A DNA stretch of 64,000 nt from Symsagittifera roscoffensis (Eukaryota; Xenacoelomorpha; Acoela; Convolutidae): positions 2,792,001-2,856,000 of the forward strand of contig NC_087068.1 of the NCBI RefSeq assembly GCF_963678635.1, written 5' to 3'. A program made the translations under genes and the position numbers. The notes under the pieces were generated by a model, which made no database searches, had not been told where the DNA came from, and was given only the letters and a program-made list of their open reading frames with translations. Numbering within the stretch: position 1 is the stretch's first letter; the number at the start of each line of letters is the position of its first letter. Below, piece by piece: positions 25,347-36,380 of this stretch.

Positions 25347-28200
25347 CTAAGCTTAGCTTAACAACATGTGACACGTTACACAATATCTTCAAGTTACTAT
25401 TTTTAAGGTCTTACTTGTTTGCTTTTTAAAATTTTATAAATCAAGTCAAATGTTATACCTGTTTCTTGAGAATCATTTTCCGACCTGTTTGAACTTTTTT
25501 GATGAATTTGGAATTGAATTTTATGGTTTATAATAAAAAAAAATGTCGGCTATTTTGGCGGCGTAGTTTACCTGTTGGTAGCACAAAGCTAATTTGTCAA
25601 TTTGAGCTGTATTTTATCGTGAAGATGCAGAAAAATAAAAACAGTTTCCAGGGGTGGCGGCTGTTTTCAGCCAAAAAAATAGCTAATGACAATTCTGTTA
25701 AGTTTGAAATTAAAAAAATGAATTAGAAGGGAAATTGATGTACTGAAAATATAGACAAGAAGCCTTTACAGTTTAGGTTAGTTTCAACCAAAAAAACACG
25801 GAGTTCAAATCCGTTAGTTATTACTACGACGCGTTTTTTGAGCGGAGACAGAAAATTTCAAAGCGAGAGCACGTGTTAATTTTGAATGAATATTCATTGG
25901 TGTGCGCGCTTCAATAAATCACTTGGTGCTTTTCTGCACAAACAAAGATTTTCCGATGTTTTTTTGATTTTTCATCACCGGAATCTGGACAAGTTTAAAA
26001 GGTATCTGCTGGGTAAACTTTATTTCTACTGAATTGAAAACTAACAGGTTGGAAAAACAGTGGAACTGCAAAAAACCAAAGTACTCAATTGATTTAGAAG
26101 TAATTCACGAAAATTAAACGTCCTTACAGCAAACTCAAAAGATAATTCTAACCAACGAAACCATCTTCTAAATGCATAATCTTTCTTTGTTATTTCTAAT
26201 AAGTGTGATTACGACTAATAACCATAATAACTATAAGTTGTGATTGTAGAATGGCTTTAATGGCATCAAAATTATTCTTGAACAAAACTTGAACGCAACC
26301 AATAATTTATGACTGCGCACTATCAACACAAAGAGGCCAAATTAACATCTAAAATTCATCAAGAATGTCCAACGTATGGTTACATTTTGCCAAACTAGAG
26401 CAACAGCTAATTGGGACGAATATCCAAATTATCAATTTTTTTAAACACTGGCAGGCTCAGGCTCTTTCTTTTTAACGCTAAATTTTGTCATCATACCATC
26501 GTTCTCGTTCTTGAAAATTTTTATATCTGCTCTATCGGGTGTTTAATTGGAGTTTTGATTGGCATCATCAGCTTTCCATCAGTAATTTAGACTTCATGGC
26601 CTGGACAACTTTTTCATGGTTTAGATAGCGTAAACTTGAGGCGCTAAGTAGCTTATTTAAAAGTTGCTTGCTCGCATGTTTGCTCATTTACTTACCCAAT
26701 TACTTGCGTACCTACATATTGACTTACTCACTTATTCTTTGCTTGCTCTTATTTGCTTAACTACTTAACTGACTTTACTTTACTTAGTTTTCATTTTCTA
26801 TTTTTTATTTCTTTTTTTCCAGTCTTACTTCAATACTCAAAACATGCGTTTTATACAGTTACATACAAACGTTCATACATAATTGCATACATAGAGGCAG
26901 ACAAAACAACATGCATACATAAGTTAATCGAGATCGATGGTATGATGACAGAAGATAACGTGAAAGGACAGAGACTTAGACTGCCACTGTTCAAAAGGTG
27001 ACTGCATAGTATTGTGCAGCTCACGATATTACTTAACAGACTTTTGGTTGCTTCGACTTAAGGAAACACAGAAAAAAATTAAGTTAAATGCCCCGCTTAG
27101 CTGTTTTTATAGTTCTAGGGCAACAAAAAGCAGTGCCTTGGACCGTTTGATAAACTTTTTGTTTTAATCTGGCCGCGTCGGGCAAAATAGCGTGCAATTG
27201 TAAAATCTTGAAGTCAATCACGTGTTTGCTTAAAGAAGAACTATTAGTACCAATTACGCCACCATAAAGTCTCAATGTAAGTCAAATGTTGTAATTCCAG
27301 TTGTTAGAACTATAAAAAAAGAGAAAATCCGGCTAGAAAATAGTTTCGTTTGTTCGATTTGTCGGCAAAAGTTTGTCTCAGGACAAATAAGTTTTGTGAG
27401 TTACTCCTAAATCAATTGGAGTAGTCGAGCTTTTCGCAATTTCACTCTTTTTTTTCATCACCTCTCCAACCTGCTAATTTTTAAGCTAGGAGAAAAAAAT
27501 TTATCCTGCAGATTTCTTTTAGATTCGTCTAGACACCAATGGTAAATTATTTTAAAAAACACCTGAAATGCCTTTGTTGTGAAAATATGGACCAGATGAT
27601 TTGTTGAGGCTCTCAGATAACAATGTTTCTTGAAACCTTACTTCCGTATTCTTTTTTTCGAAACTTCTTTTCGTCTCTCCAGAAACACTATGAAGCGTTC
27701 CTTGCCGAGTTTGATTTTTGTTGTGGTTGAAAACACTCTTATTTGTAAATGCTTCTTTTCTATGTCTTCAGTACACCAAGTTTTTTTTTTTTTTTCATTT
27801 CGCTTCTTTTCAAATATTAACAAAATTGTCATAAGCTATTACTTTACCCGGAAACGGCCTCACCCTTGGAGAGTGTTTTCAAAACACTGCCTATTCACAA
27901 TAAATTATAGCACAAGTTGAGGAAAAAATACTACTGCCATCCATTAAGCTATGCTGCCGAAAATTTCGGCAAACTTTTATTTTATACCATAAAATTCAAT
28001 TCAAAATTTACCGAACCATTTCAACTAGATCGAAAGTTTAATTAACCGAAACAAATAAATTAGTTAATTTCATTTAAATAAATAACCAAAACAAAAAAAC
28101 AGGAACCCAAACATTTGAATTAGAACCAATAATGTCTCTTGTTGTTGACCTAAGCTTAGGCAGATTTAAAGAAGTGGTGTCTTCTGCTAGGCGGGTGGGA
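25347..28200. other. Sequence between the inverted arms
   Basis: Nearly 2.9 kb without a supported gene. A CTTA-rich simple sequence lies at 26650-26790. A short palindrome AATGAATATTCATT lies near 25890. Small open frames on both strands are AT-rich and show no family resemblance. Confidence 0.55.
26650..26790 (+). repeat. Degenerate CTTA-rich simple repeat
   Basis: The stretch is dominated by variants of TTACTTACT and CTTGCTTG words (for example ATTTACTTACCC, TTGACTTACTCACTTA, AACTACTTAACTGAC), followed by ACATAC-type words up to about 26930. It is an old, interrupted tetranucleotide microsatellite. Confidence 0.7.
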
Positions 28201-28221
28201 AATTTCTTTCGCTTGCAAAAA

Positions 28222-28664
28222 GCTACGAAGAGGGTCCGTCAAAAAATTCAGGACCCGCCTTTTAGGATTTGGTTTTTCGTGAGGACCACCTTAGAAATGA
28301 GCCTCTAAGGATCCGGGACACGATAAAATACTACTCTTGAAGCGCAGGCGACTTGTATGAAACATTCTTGTTTGAGTTACAGTTGAGAATCAATTCACTA
28401 TTTGAAACTTGTTTGTTATGCTCTTGGAACATTCGTCCTTTAGATCAGCAACCCTGAAGTTTTCTTATAGTTTGAGTTCTGAGTTGAAGTCTTTTCCTGA
28501 TAGACTAAGAAAAAATGGCCCACCCACGAGTAAATTTGGACTGATTTTGCATTTCGTTGTTTGTAAATCGATTCTGATTGGCTGACTGTTCCAACTTTGA
28601 ACCAAATTAACATCCTCCCTCTAATCTTTTTAACGGAGAGAATGTTCATTTGGTCCCGATTATT
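28222..28664 (-). repeat. Inverted arm, right copy (~0.44 kb)
   Basis: Reverse-complement partner of 24842-25330, ending outward in TTTGGTCCCGA. Similarity is high but with scattered substitutions and indels. This fits either one 3.8-kb foldback element or two separate insertions of the same short family in opposite orientation. Confidence 0.8.
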
Positions 28665-29128
28665 TCAAAGTCAAAATGATTTATAAGTTGTCAAAAACAA
28701 ATTTAAAGCTGAAGCAGATATCAACGCGTCTGATTTTATAAAAGTCATTAGGAGGAAGAAGACTTGAGTTAGGATGGAAGAATATAAACGAACTAGCCAG
28801 AAAATTAGGCATTTCACAAAAGATTTTTCAAAAAGCTTACTTTTCATAACTAAAGACCAATTTTCAGGGTCAATTTGATTTTTTTTACCGAGTTAAACTG
28901 CAGACAAAAAAGGCTGAATAAATATTTGCAAACAAGTCACTCCAAAAACAATTCAAGATATTTATTCAATTTTCATGCTTAAAGTGAGTTCATATTTGAC
29001 TTGCCCTGTTAATTTTTATAGGTACACAGCTAAGGATGCCTGATAATTATTCACCTAGTAATTCAAACCAAATTGGCCCCTCAAATGGAAAATTATCACA
29101 GCTAGTTTTTGTTGCTTGTGGGAAATAT
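28665..29128. other. Intergenic sequence, nothing recognised
   Basis: AT-rich sequence without a supported gene or element end. Confidence 0.55.
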
Positions 29129-29714
29129 CTTTGTTAGATGGTGTCATTAATTTGATTAGAGGATTTTGGTACAACTTAAAGTCTGAGGAATAGTTATAAT
29201 TGGGCTAACGAGTGAAAAAATATGTCCATTAAAGTTTCATATTTCTTTGATGAAAACGCGTAACATCCCTACGAAATAGAAAAAAAGATACAAGATAGAA
29301 AAAAGAAATTACGCATATCTCCTACGAAAAAAAATATACGAAATAGAAAAAAGAAATTACGCATCTCATGCGAAATAGAACAAAAAGAAGATACGAAATA
29401 GAAGAATTGCCTTTTAAAACCAAAATTAGACCTATGTTTTTAGTTCATAATTTTTTACTTCTCAAAAAATATGAGCAAATGGTAATGAATTTCTCCTCTC
29501 TTTCTCTGTTTTGCGCGTCTGCTAAATCAAACGCGGGCCGTTGAAAAGTTAGTGAAGACAATAAAATGACATTTCGATTTAAAAAATGACACATAAAATC
29601 CTATACAACTTTAATGGACATATTTTTTCACTCGTTAGCCCAATTAAAACTATTCCTCAGACTTTAAGTTGTACCAAATTCCTCTAATCAAATTAATGAC
29701 ACCATCTAACAAAG
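29129..29714. mobile_element. Palindromic element with ~115-bp inverted ends
   Basis: The left 115 bases (29129-29245, starting CTTTGTTAGATGGTGTC) and the right 115 bases (about 29600-29714, ending GACACCATCTAACAAAG) are inverted copies, differing at only a few positions. Shared inner blocks include TTTGGTACAACTTAAAGTC and GGGCTAACGAGTGAAAAAAT. The central 350 bases hold imperfect tandem copies of an ACGAAATAGAAAAAAGAAATT motif (29275-29405) and no protein family. The structure is that of a MITE or foldback element. No clear target duplication was found at the borders. Confidence 0.75.
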
Positions 29715-29939
29715 TCTGAGTGATTTTTATATTATTGAAACGCATTTCTTGGATCAACAAGGTTGCTCGGATATCAGGCAAGCCCTGATTTTCCGTATGC
29801 ACCTTAATCGAGATATCGAATAGTTTTTATGAAAAGGAAATACTGAAAAACTATGAACTGTGGACACAATCAAAGATCAAATTTGAGTCTTACGAGTTTA
29901 ATATGATTAGTTAGCATCAATTCAGTTTGGAACGATTTT

Positions 29940-30230
29940 GTTGTTCGGGATAATTTGCCACGCATAAATGATTCGCATTACGCTCTCAGCTTTATGAAAA
30001 AATACTTCAAAGCACGCATAATCTAGTCCAGATTATGGCTGAATTGGCAATTTTCAATATCCTAGAACTTCACAAAAAATAATTGGAGGTAAAATATCTC
30101 TTTACATTTGAACTCAGAATTCAGAAACAAGAAATCTTCAAACGATTATAAAACTTTTTTTTTGAAAACAGTTTTTTGATCGGCAAAAATGACTGAATAA
30201 AAGAATACACCAAGCATAAATTTTCCGTTT
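29940..30230. repeat. Dispersed repeat R1, fragment
   Basis: Shares with the other R1 copies a block near 29950 (GGGATAATTTGCCACGC), AATTGGCAATTTTCAATATCC followed by CTTCACAAAAAATAATTGGAGG, and GACTGAATAAAAGAATACACC before CATAAATTTTCCG. It abuts the 458-bp tandem unit. Confidence 0.5.
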
Positions 30231-31606
30231 TCGTTGAATGCCGGATCAATCAGCTTGTTTCAATTCAACTTGGGAAAATAGTCCAAAAATATTAAGACTA
30301 ACAAGAAAAAAATGCCAGCAGAATGAGAGACCGATGATTCAGTACTAGGGTAACCTTTACCCTTGCTGTCAGCAAGGGTGTAGCAATCGATACCAGATTT
30401 TTTTCCCGTTATTAACTCAAAATATTCATTTTGGTATGAATGATAAACTTCACTCGCAGACTGCTGATATACTCAACTCTTGAAAGTTTAAATTACACTA
30501 CTATCATTTAGGCAGTAAATAGATGGATTTCGTTTCAGGCAGTGATTAATCTTTCGAAAAAATTTTGTGAACTCTTCGTCTTTTTTTTAACCTAGATTCG
30601 TGGTTTTGGTTCTAGTTCTTGTCGGCACATTTTATTTTCAGCTTTATTTAAAAAACAACAATTTAAATTGACCGTTTATTCAGTTTATTCGTTGAATGCC
30701 GGATCAATCAGCTTGTTTCAATTCAACTTGGGAAAATAGTCCAAAAATATTAAGACTAACAAGAAAAAAAATGCCAGCAGAATGAGAGACCGATGATTCA
30801 GTACTAGGGTAACCTTTACCCTTGCTGTCAGCAAGGGTGTAGCAATCGATACCAGATTTTTTTCCCGTTATTAACTCAGAATATTCATTTTGGTATGAAT
30901 GATAAACTTCACTCGCAGACTGCTGATATACTCAACTCTTGAAAGTTTAAATTACACTACTATCATTTAGGCAGTAAATAGATGGATTTCGTTTCAGGCA
31001 GTGATTAATCTTTCGAAAAAATTTTGTGAATTCTTCGTCTTTTTTTTAACCTAGATTCGTGGTTTTGGTTCTAGTTCTTGTCGGCACATTTTATTTTCAG
31101 CTTTATTTAAAAAACAACAATTTAAATTGACCGTTTATTCAGTTTATTCGTTGAATGCCGGATCAATCAGCTTGTTTCAATTCAACTTGGGAAAATAGTC
31201 CAAAAATATTAAGACTAACAAGAAAAAAAATGCCAGCAGAATGAGAGACCGATGATTCAGTACTAGGGTAACCTTTACCCTTGCTGTCAGCAAGGGTGTA
31301 GCAATCGATACCAGATTTTTTTCCCGTTATTAACTCAGAATATTCATTTTGGTATGAATGATAAACTTCACTCGCAGACTGCTGATATACTCAACTCTTG
31401 AAAGTTTAAATTACACTACTATCATTTAGGCAGTAAATAGATGGATTTCGTTTCAGGCAGTGATTAATCTTTCGAAAAAATTTTGTGAACTTTTCGTCTT
31501 TTTTTTAACCTAGATTCGTGGTTTTGGTTCTAGTTCTTGTCGGCACATTTTATTTTCAGCTTTATTTAAAAAACAACAATTTAAATTGACCGTTTTTTCA
31601 GTTTTT
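30231..31606. repeat. 458-bp unit in three tandem copies
   Basis: Units start TCGTTGAATGCCGGATCAAT at 30231, 30689 and 31148 (periods 458 and 459). They are almost identical; the extra base is in an A run, and a few point changes are seen (AACTCAAAAT versus AACTCAGAAT, GAACTCTTCG versus GAATTCTTCG). Each unit carries a hairpin, ACCCTTGC-TGTCA-GCAAGGGT. No open frame of note. The low divergence indicates recent amplification. Confidence 0.95.
30359..30379. other. 8-bp hairpin in the 458-bp unit
   Basis: ACCCTTGC and GCAAGGGT are perfect inverted repeats around a five-base loop TGTCA. The same hairpin is present in the other two units, so it is conserved by copying rather than shown to be functional. 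Confidence 0.7.
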
Positions 31607-32430
31607 TTGATAAAAGCATGATTTTTATTTTGGTCTAAGCAGTTCTTACTAAAAATAAAAATTCTATAATTAGTGAGCTTGAAAGTCTGATTTTGAATAA
31701 TTTAATCTATACTTTTTTCTCTTTTTTTTTGTCTTGTGTTACATTGGCTTAGTCAATTTATATAGCGTAGTTTTAGGACAAATTGTATTTGTATGTTTTT
31801 ACGTGTTTCTGTACGGATTGGTCTTAACAATTTCAAAATTTTGTGCCCCCCCCCCCAAAAAAAATTGATGGCAGATTTTTTTCGGCTCAACAGGGATCGA
31901 ATCAGATTTTGTCGCCACGGGTGCCGCTCGGTAAATTTGTTTCAATGCTTTTTACTGCTGCTTATGAACATCATCAAAAATAAACATTAAGTGTTCGTAG
32001 GTGTAACTTTTTAAATTATCTTTGCAAATAATTTTTCAGCATTTCTCAAAAACAATTTCGAATTCCTTGTCTTGTTCTATTCACTATCTTCTAACGCAAG
32101 TTTTTTTTTGTATCGCAGGTGTTGCGAAGATCTCCTTTCTTTCTGTGATTAACTTGATATGTTATAACAACCGCACAATGTTCCCAAAAAAACTTACTAC
32201 AAAAATTTCGCAGGGAGAGATGGAGAGATGGAGAGACAAAATTTCCTTACATTAGGACAACCTAAATATAGTTATTTTATACTGAAAATAAAATCTGATG
32301 GCAAGTAGAAAATAGGCATAAAAGTTGCTCCAACCTTTCTGTCTATAGAACTTTCCAAAAAAGTCTTTAGACACCACCAAGAAAAAAGGAAGACTTTTTC
32401 TCCGCAAGAAACTTTTTGTGAAAAACTTAC
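31607..32430. other. Intergenic or intronic sequence, nothing recognised
   Basis: AT-rich, with a short C run (31848-31856). No supported exon or element. It would include the downstream intron of the tentative minus-strand exon at 32431 if that exon is real. Confidence 0.5.
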
Positions 32431-32508
32431 ACTATTAGGGCTTCTTATCGCTTTTGGAGCTTGACTCGATCTTTTCTTCAGAGTTTTAGTGTACATTCGC
32501 GGATTCAT
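32431..32508 (-). CDS. Candidate first exon, minus strand, unknown protein
   Basis: On the minus strand an ATG at 32508 opens 26 codons of a basic peptide beginning MNPRMYTKTLKK and ending in SPNS, directly followed by a consensus splice donor GTAAGT (32425-32430). The codons are less AT-biased than the surroundings. No downstream exon could be assigned with confidence; acceptor-like sequences occur within the next 100-200 bases. The exon is close to, and divergent from, the plus-strand gene starting upstream of 33255. Function unknown; a chance ATG plus donor is a real alternative. Confidence 0.25.
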
Positions 32509-32578
32509 ACCGAAATGGATTTTCGTGAAAACAAAAACGAACGGAATTCAACTTATTTAGAACGTTTTCCATATAATT

Positions 32579-32598
32579 TGAGGTCCATTCGCGGACCT
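32579..32598. other. Perfect 7-bp inverted repeat
   Basis: GAGGTCC-ATTCGC-GGACCTC, GC-rich in an AT-rich setting. It lies about 70 bases upstream of the tentative minus-strand ATG and is followed by two copies of GTTATAAAAGT (from about 32602 and 32619). It could be a dyad binding site or a chance hairpin. Confidence 0.5.
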
Positions 32599-33254
32599 CT
32601 AACGTTATAAAAGTTGCAATCAGTTATAAAAGTAACGTTATTTAAAACTTTAATACTGATTGGAAGGTGATTAAGGATTCAAAGAGGGTATCATAATATC
32701 CTATATAAGAATAGATTTTTGGCAATGAATTTCGAGCTTGTATAGTTAGCTTTGTTTGACCTAAAATTTAACCCTCTCCCTCTCCACAATTTTAGATAAG
32801 CTTATGCCTGGAAAAAAATTTAATACAAAGACGGCAGTTTTGCTTAGAAGGTTTTTCAATGAGTTTAATTAAATCAGCATGTCGAATAAGTTAATTTAAG
32901 ATTTTTTTGTAGAGCACGTGCGTTATTTTATGCAAAACGGATACTTTGTTGTTCATTGAATTGTGAAATTTATGAAGACTGTGACGAATTCGAGCCTCAG
33001 TACCTCCAAACAGTCTGCCTTGATGAACTTTTACTGCAGGGGGTTCATGTGACTGTTCACCTATATTTATTTACTACCCTAACTTTATCTCAACTGCGAC
33101 TTCATTAGTGCTTCATGAATTATCAAGTTAGTACACCATTCTTAGTAAACTTCTCCAAAATTTTGCTGTGGATGATTTTTAAAAATCAAGATTTTTTTGT
33201 TAACTTGTTTTTTTCCCAACAAAAAACCGAAGATTTCCAGACAATTTTTTGTAG
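32599..33254. other. Upstream region or intron of the acidic-protein gene
   Basis: No convincing exon was identified. The sequence immediately before 33255 is a polypyrimidine-rich acceptor (TTTTTTGTAG), so the gene must have one or more exons further upstream that I could not place. Confidence 0.5.
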
Positions 33255-34949
33255 GATAAGAACGTCAAATCAACATTCGATGACGACTATGACACGTTTG
33301 ATGGATCCGACTCTGGAAACAGCTCCGAGGAAGGTAGGAAACAAAATAAAATTAAGTAGCATAAGGGATTTATTCAAACCTTCTTTTGTCCACCTCAGCC
33401 ATATCTAAAAGTTCCATATCAGTGTCATTAGAAACATTACTTTGAGGTACCAATTTAATCTGGGGAGATGCTGGAAGGTTATATAATCAGATGACAAAAG
33501 ATTATTTGAAACATCGGCTTATGGAATTAAGATTTTTTGAAATTAAAAAGTTGATGTTGATACATTGATACGACTTTAATAATCAGGAGACGACGACGAT
33601 GCCGGACTAATTAGTGAATGGTTCTGGGACGCAATGGCAGTCACTGGAAAGCCAGTTGGATGGCCAAGTAAGAAGAAAGACAAAGACAACATGCCGAGAA
33701 TGAAACGTCCAGAAATACAGCCATTCCTTGTAGACACCAGTAAAGCACCCCCACCCGAGGCTATGGATGGGGGTTCCGAGGGCGGTTCAAGAGTTTCTGG
33801 TAGCAGGATGTCGGGATCCAAGATGTCTGGAACCAAGATATCGGGCAGTAAAGGTGGTTCCAAACTGAAGTCCAGCGTTATCGAAGAAGAAGACGAGGAT
33901 GATCTAAGGGGGAGTGGAACTAAAATGTCTGGCAGCGGAGTCGATGATTTCGGATCTGCAGCTCCTAAGAAGAGTGGAGAAGATGACTTCGGATCTGCAG
34001 CTCCTAAGAAGAGTGGTGAAGATGACTTCGGATCTGCAGCTCCTAAGAAGAGTGGTGAAGATGACTTCGGATCTGCAGCTCCTAAGAAGAGTGGCGAAGA
34101 TGACTTCGGATCTGCAGCTCCTAAGAACTCTGGCAGCGGAATGGAAGATTTAGGAGGCAGTGGAGCCAAGAAAAGTGGAAGTGGGTTAGATGATCTAGAC
34201 GGACCAGATGGTAAGAACAGTGCCGGTGCTCTGGACGACATCGAAGGCGACGATGATGAACCAGTTGGGGTCGACGATGACTCTCCGAAAGACGGAGAAG
34301 GGAAAGATCTAGGTACCATGTTTTCAAAGAAGAAATCAAATCCCGCAGGAGGGGGAAGCGCTGATTTGGGTGGTGATGATGATGGAGGCGTTGATTGGGA
34401 AGCAGACGCCGATACCATGGATGCAGGTAGTGGTGCTCCACCCAAAGATGACCTGGGAGGCGATGACCTTGGAGGTGACGACCCCCCGAAAGACGACCCT
34501 CTCGGAGGTGACGACTCCCCGAAAGACGATCCGCTCGGGGGTGACGACCCCCCGAAAGACGATCCGCTCGGAGGTGACGACCCCCCGAAAGACGACCCAC
34601 TCGCAGGCGATGATACAGCGGATGCTGGAAACGATTCGATCAAAATCGGAGTCGAAGATGCCCCAGAAACAGCTGATACAAGTCCGACCGTTAGTGGCAT
34701 TGACAACCCGGATGACCTGGAACCCTCGAAGCCCACGACGCCCAACCCAGAAACGATAGGAGGAGACTCCAAGTTGGGCGATGACCCACCTACGTCAACT
34801 GTGGTATGCTAGAACTCCCTACCTTTCCATCCACATATAAAAGAGGGTGGAGCAGATTCAAATAATCAAAGTCAAAATTGATTGATGTTAACTTTTTTCA
34901 GGCTGACGGAGATGATGACGAGAAAAAGAAGAGTTCCTCCAAATTATGA
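33255..34949 (+). CDS. Acidic, disordered repeat protein (3' exons of a spliced gene)
   Basis: Three exons fit one frame: 33255-33333, 33587-34803 and 34902-34949. The first is entered by TTTTTTGTAG and left by AAG|GTAGG in phase 1. The second is entered by AATCAG|GAG and left by GTG|GTATGC in phase 0. The third is entered by TTTTTTCAG|GCT and ends in TGA. The N terminus lies upstream and is not seen. The first exon is acidic (FDDDYDTFDGSDSG). After a short hydrophobic stretch (ISEWFWDAMAVTGKPVGWP) and a basic patch, the rest is low complexity: SGS(K/R)MSG repeats, five 13-residue DDFGSAAPKKSGE repeats, and about five 11-residue GGDDPPKDDPL repeats. The tail is DGDDDEKKKSSSKL. I see no folded domain, signal peptide or membrane segment in this part. 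The codon use is much more GC-rich than the flanks, consistent with a functional host gene. Function is unknown; a structural or calcium-binding role is conceivable but not shown. The long minus-strand open frame over exon 2 is a shadow. Confidence 0.85.
33943..34137 (+). repeat. 39-bp coding repeat, five copies
   Basis: Five in-frame copies of a 39-base unit encode DDFGSAAPKKSGE; copies two to four are almost identical at the DNA level and the last drifts at its end (KNSGSG). The near-identity suggests recent expansion inside the exon, and copy number may vary between individuals. Confidence 0.95.
34456..34611 (+). repeat. 33-bp coding repeat, about five copies
   Basis: In-frame copies of a 33-base unit encode GGDDPPKDDPL, with SPKDD and AGDD variants. 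They lie in the same exon as the 39-bp repeat and add to the strongly acidic, proline-containing character of the protein. Confidence 0.93.
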
Positions 34950-35388
34950 TCCCTCAAGAGCTGATTAATTCATCCACTTATCTTCTCCTATCACCTACCA
35001 CTTCGCTGCCTTGCTAATTAAAACCACCCTGCTAATTAGAGACCCTAAATAGTAAATTATTAGCCAGTTTTCCCTATTGCAGTACACTGTATTTAAAGCT
35101 ATTTTACTTTATCATTTTGTAGTAAACTTTGCCCTTAACAATTCGATCAATTGTGTTAATTTAAGTTTAATGCAAATTGTGAGATTAGATTCATGATTAG
35201 AGAAATTACAATTGTGAAAACTGATTTAACATTCCCGGGTCGAGGTACTCGATTTATTATTCGACTTTCTCGATCAAAAAGTGGTGTTTTCAATGCCTCA
35301 ATCAGGTACATTTTAGTTTTTTCTAGTAAAAGAAAAATTTGCATAAAAAACATTCTAACTCAAAACAGTCTGAAAAAGAATGAAAATT
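34950..35388. other. 3' flank of the acidic-protein gene
   Basis: Probable 3' UTR and downstream sequence. An ATTAAA-type polyadenylation signal is present near 35017 (CTAATTAAAACC), and T-rich sequence follows. No further gene recognised. Confidence 0.45.
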
Positions 35389-35643
35389 AACAAAAAAAAA
35401 CAGTCCGTTACAAAACGGTCCGAAAAAAAGTACGAAGTTAATTGTAAGCCGAGAACTGTCCTTTGTTCAAACAACAAAAGCAAACGAATAGAGACCGCCG
35501 CAGTGACCCGACTTGCCAACAAAGGGTTGGACTCCATTGAAAAATTAGAGACGGTTATCGTCGCGAAGCGTCAACATGGGCGCCAGCGCGCCCACTGGCG
35601 AATTTAAACCGTATTGTTTTGTATCGGACTGTTTTTTTGTTCG
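35389..35643. mobile_element. MITE-like element, ~255 bp, GC-rich core
   Basis: The left end AACAAAAAAAAACAGTCCG (followed by TTACAAAACGGTCCG) is inverted at the right end, CGGACTGTTTTTTTGTTCG, giving terminal inverted repeats of about 30 bases with a few mismatches. The core is unusually GC-rich for the window and includes GGGCGCCAGCGCGCCCACTGGCG. No transposase is encoded. An open frame of 75 codons crosses it without family resemblance. Target duplication is not obvious. Confidence 0.6.
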
Positions 35644-36380
35644 TCTCATGATTTTTTGGACGGTTTTGTATATGCACTGCTCGACTTTGACCTAACAAAC
35701 TCAGATATAATTCGAACGGTTCAACTCAAATCGGAACTTTTGGACTATCTTGTTGTCGTATTATCTACTGAAAGGGGCTTGGTGTTCGAGTGTGCTTAGG
35801 CAAAATTAGCTATTACAAATAAATGTCAGAGCTGGTCGGCTGTTGTGTGATATTGAAGTTCTTTCTGTCGTAATTTCACAAAAATTTCCGTATGGTCAAA
35901 ACACAGTTTTGAGTTTTGTTGCTTTTAACAGTTCAATTACAGAAAAAAAAAATTGATAAAACAAAAACTACTAGTATTTCAGTCAGGCACGACACCAATA
36001 AAACAAAAATAAAAACTTAGATCAGTGAAGATAATTTTCAAACAATTTTTTTGACCGTGCTTTCAATTTAGGGGTTTACTTGACCATCAAAAATTAAGAG
36101 AAACATTACAGTAAAAGTTTAATTTATGCTTTATAATAATTTTTTCGTTTTCATAAGCAGACTATACGAAACCATATATTGCACATTAAATCAATTGCTT
36201 TTAGTTGAGTCAAGCAATTACTTCATTCAGATGTTTCAAATTTTTGCTGGAAAGGTTAGTTCTATGAGTGACCTTAGGAGAAAATTAAATTACTATCTTT
36301 TTACAACGCGAGACCCGAGATCTACAAATCTAAAAAGGATCACACTGACTACTTTCACTCTTACTGAAAATTAAATTCAA
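35644..36380. other. Intergenic sequence, nothing recognised
   Basis: No supported gene or element. Confidence 0.55.

Noticed and set aside
33576-34772. Minus-strand open frame of 398 codons opposite the acidic-protein exon
   Set aside because: It is the antisense shadow of in-frame repeats with a GC-rich codon pattern; the plus strand has the splice sites, the stop and a sensible continuation.
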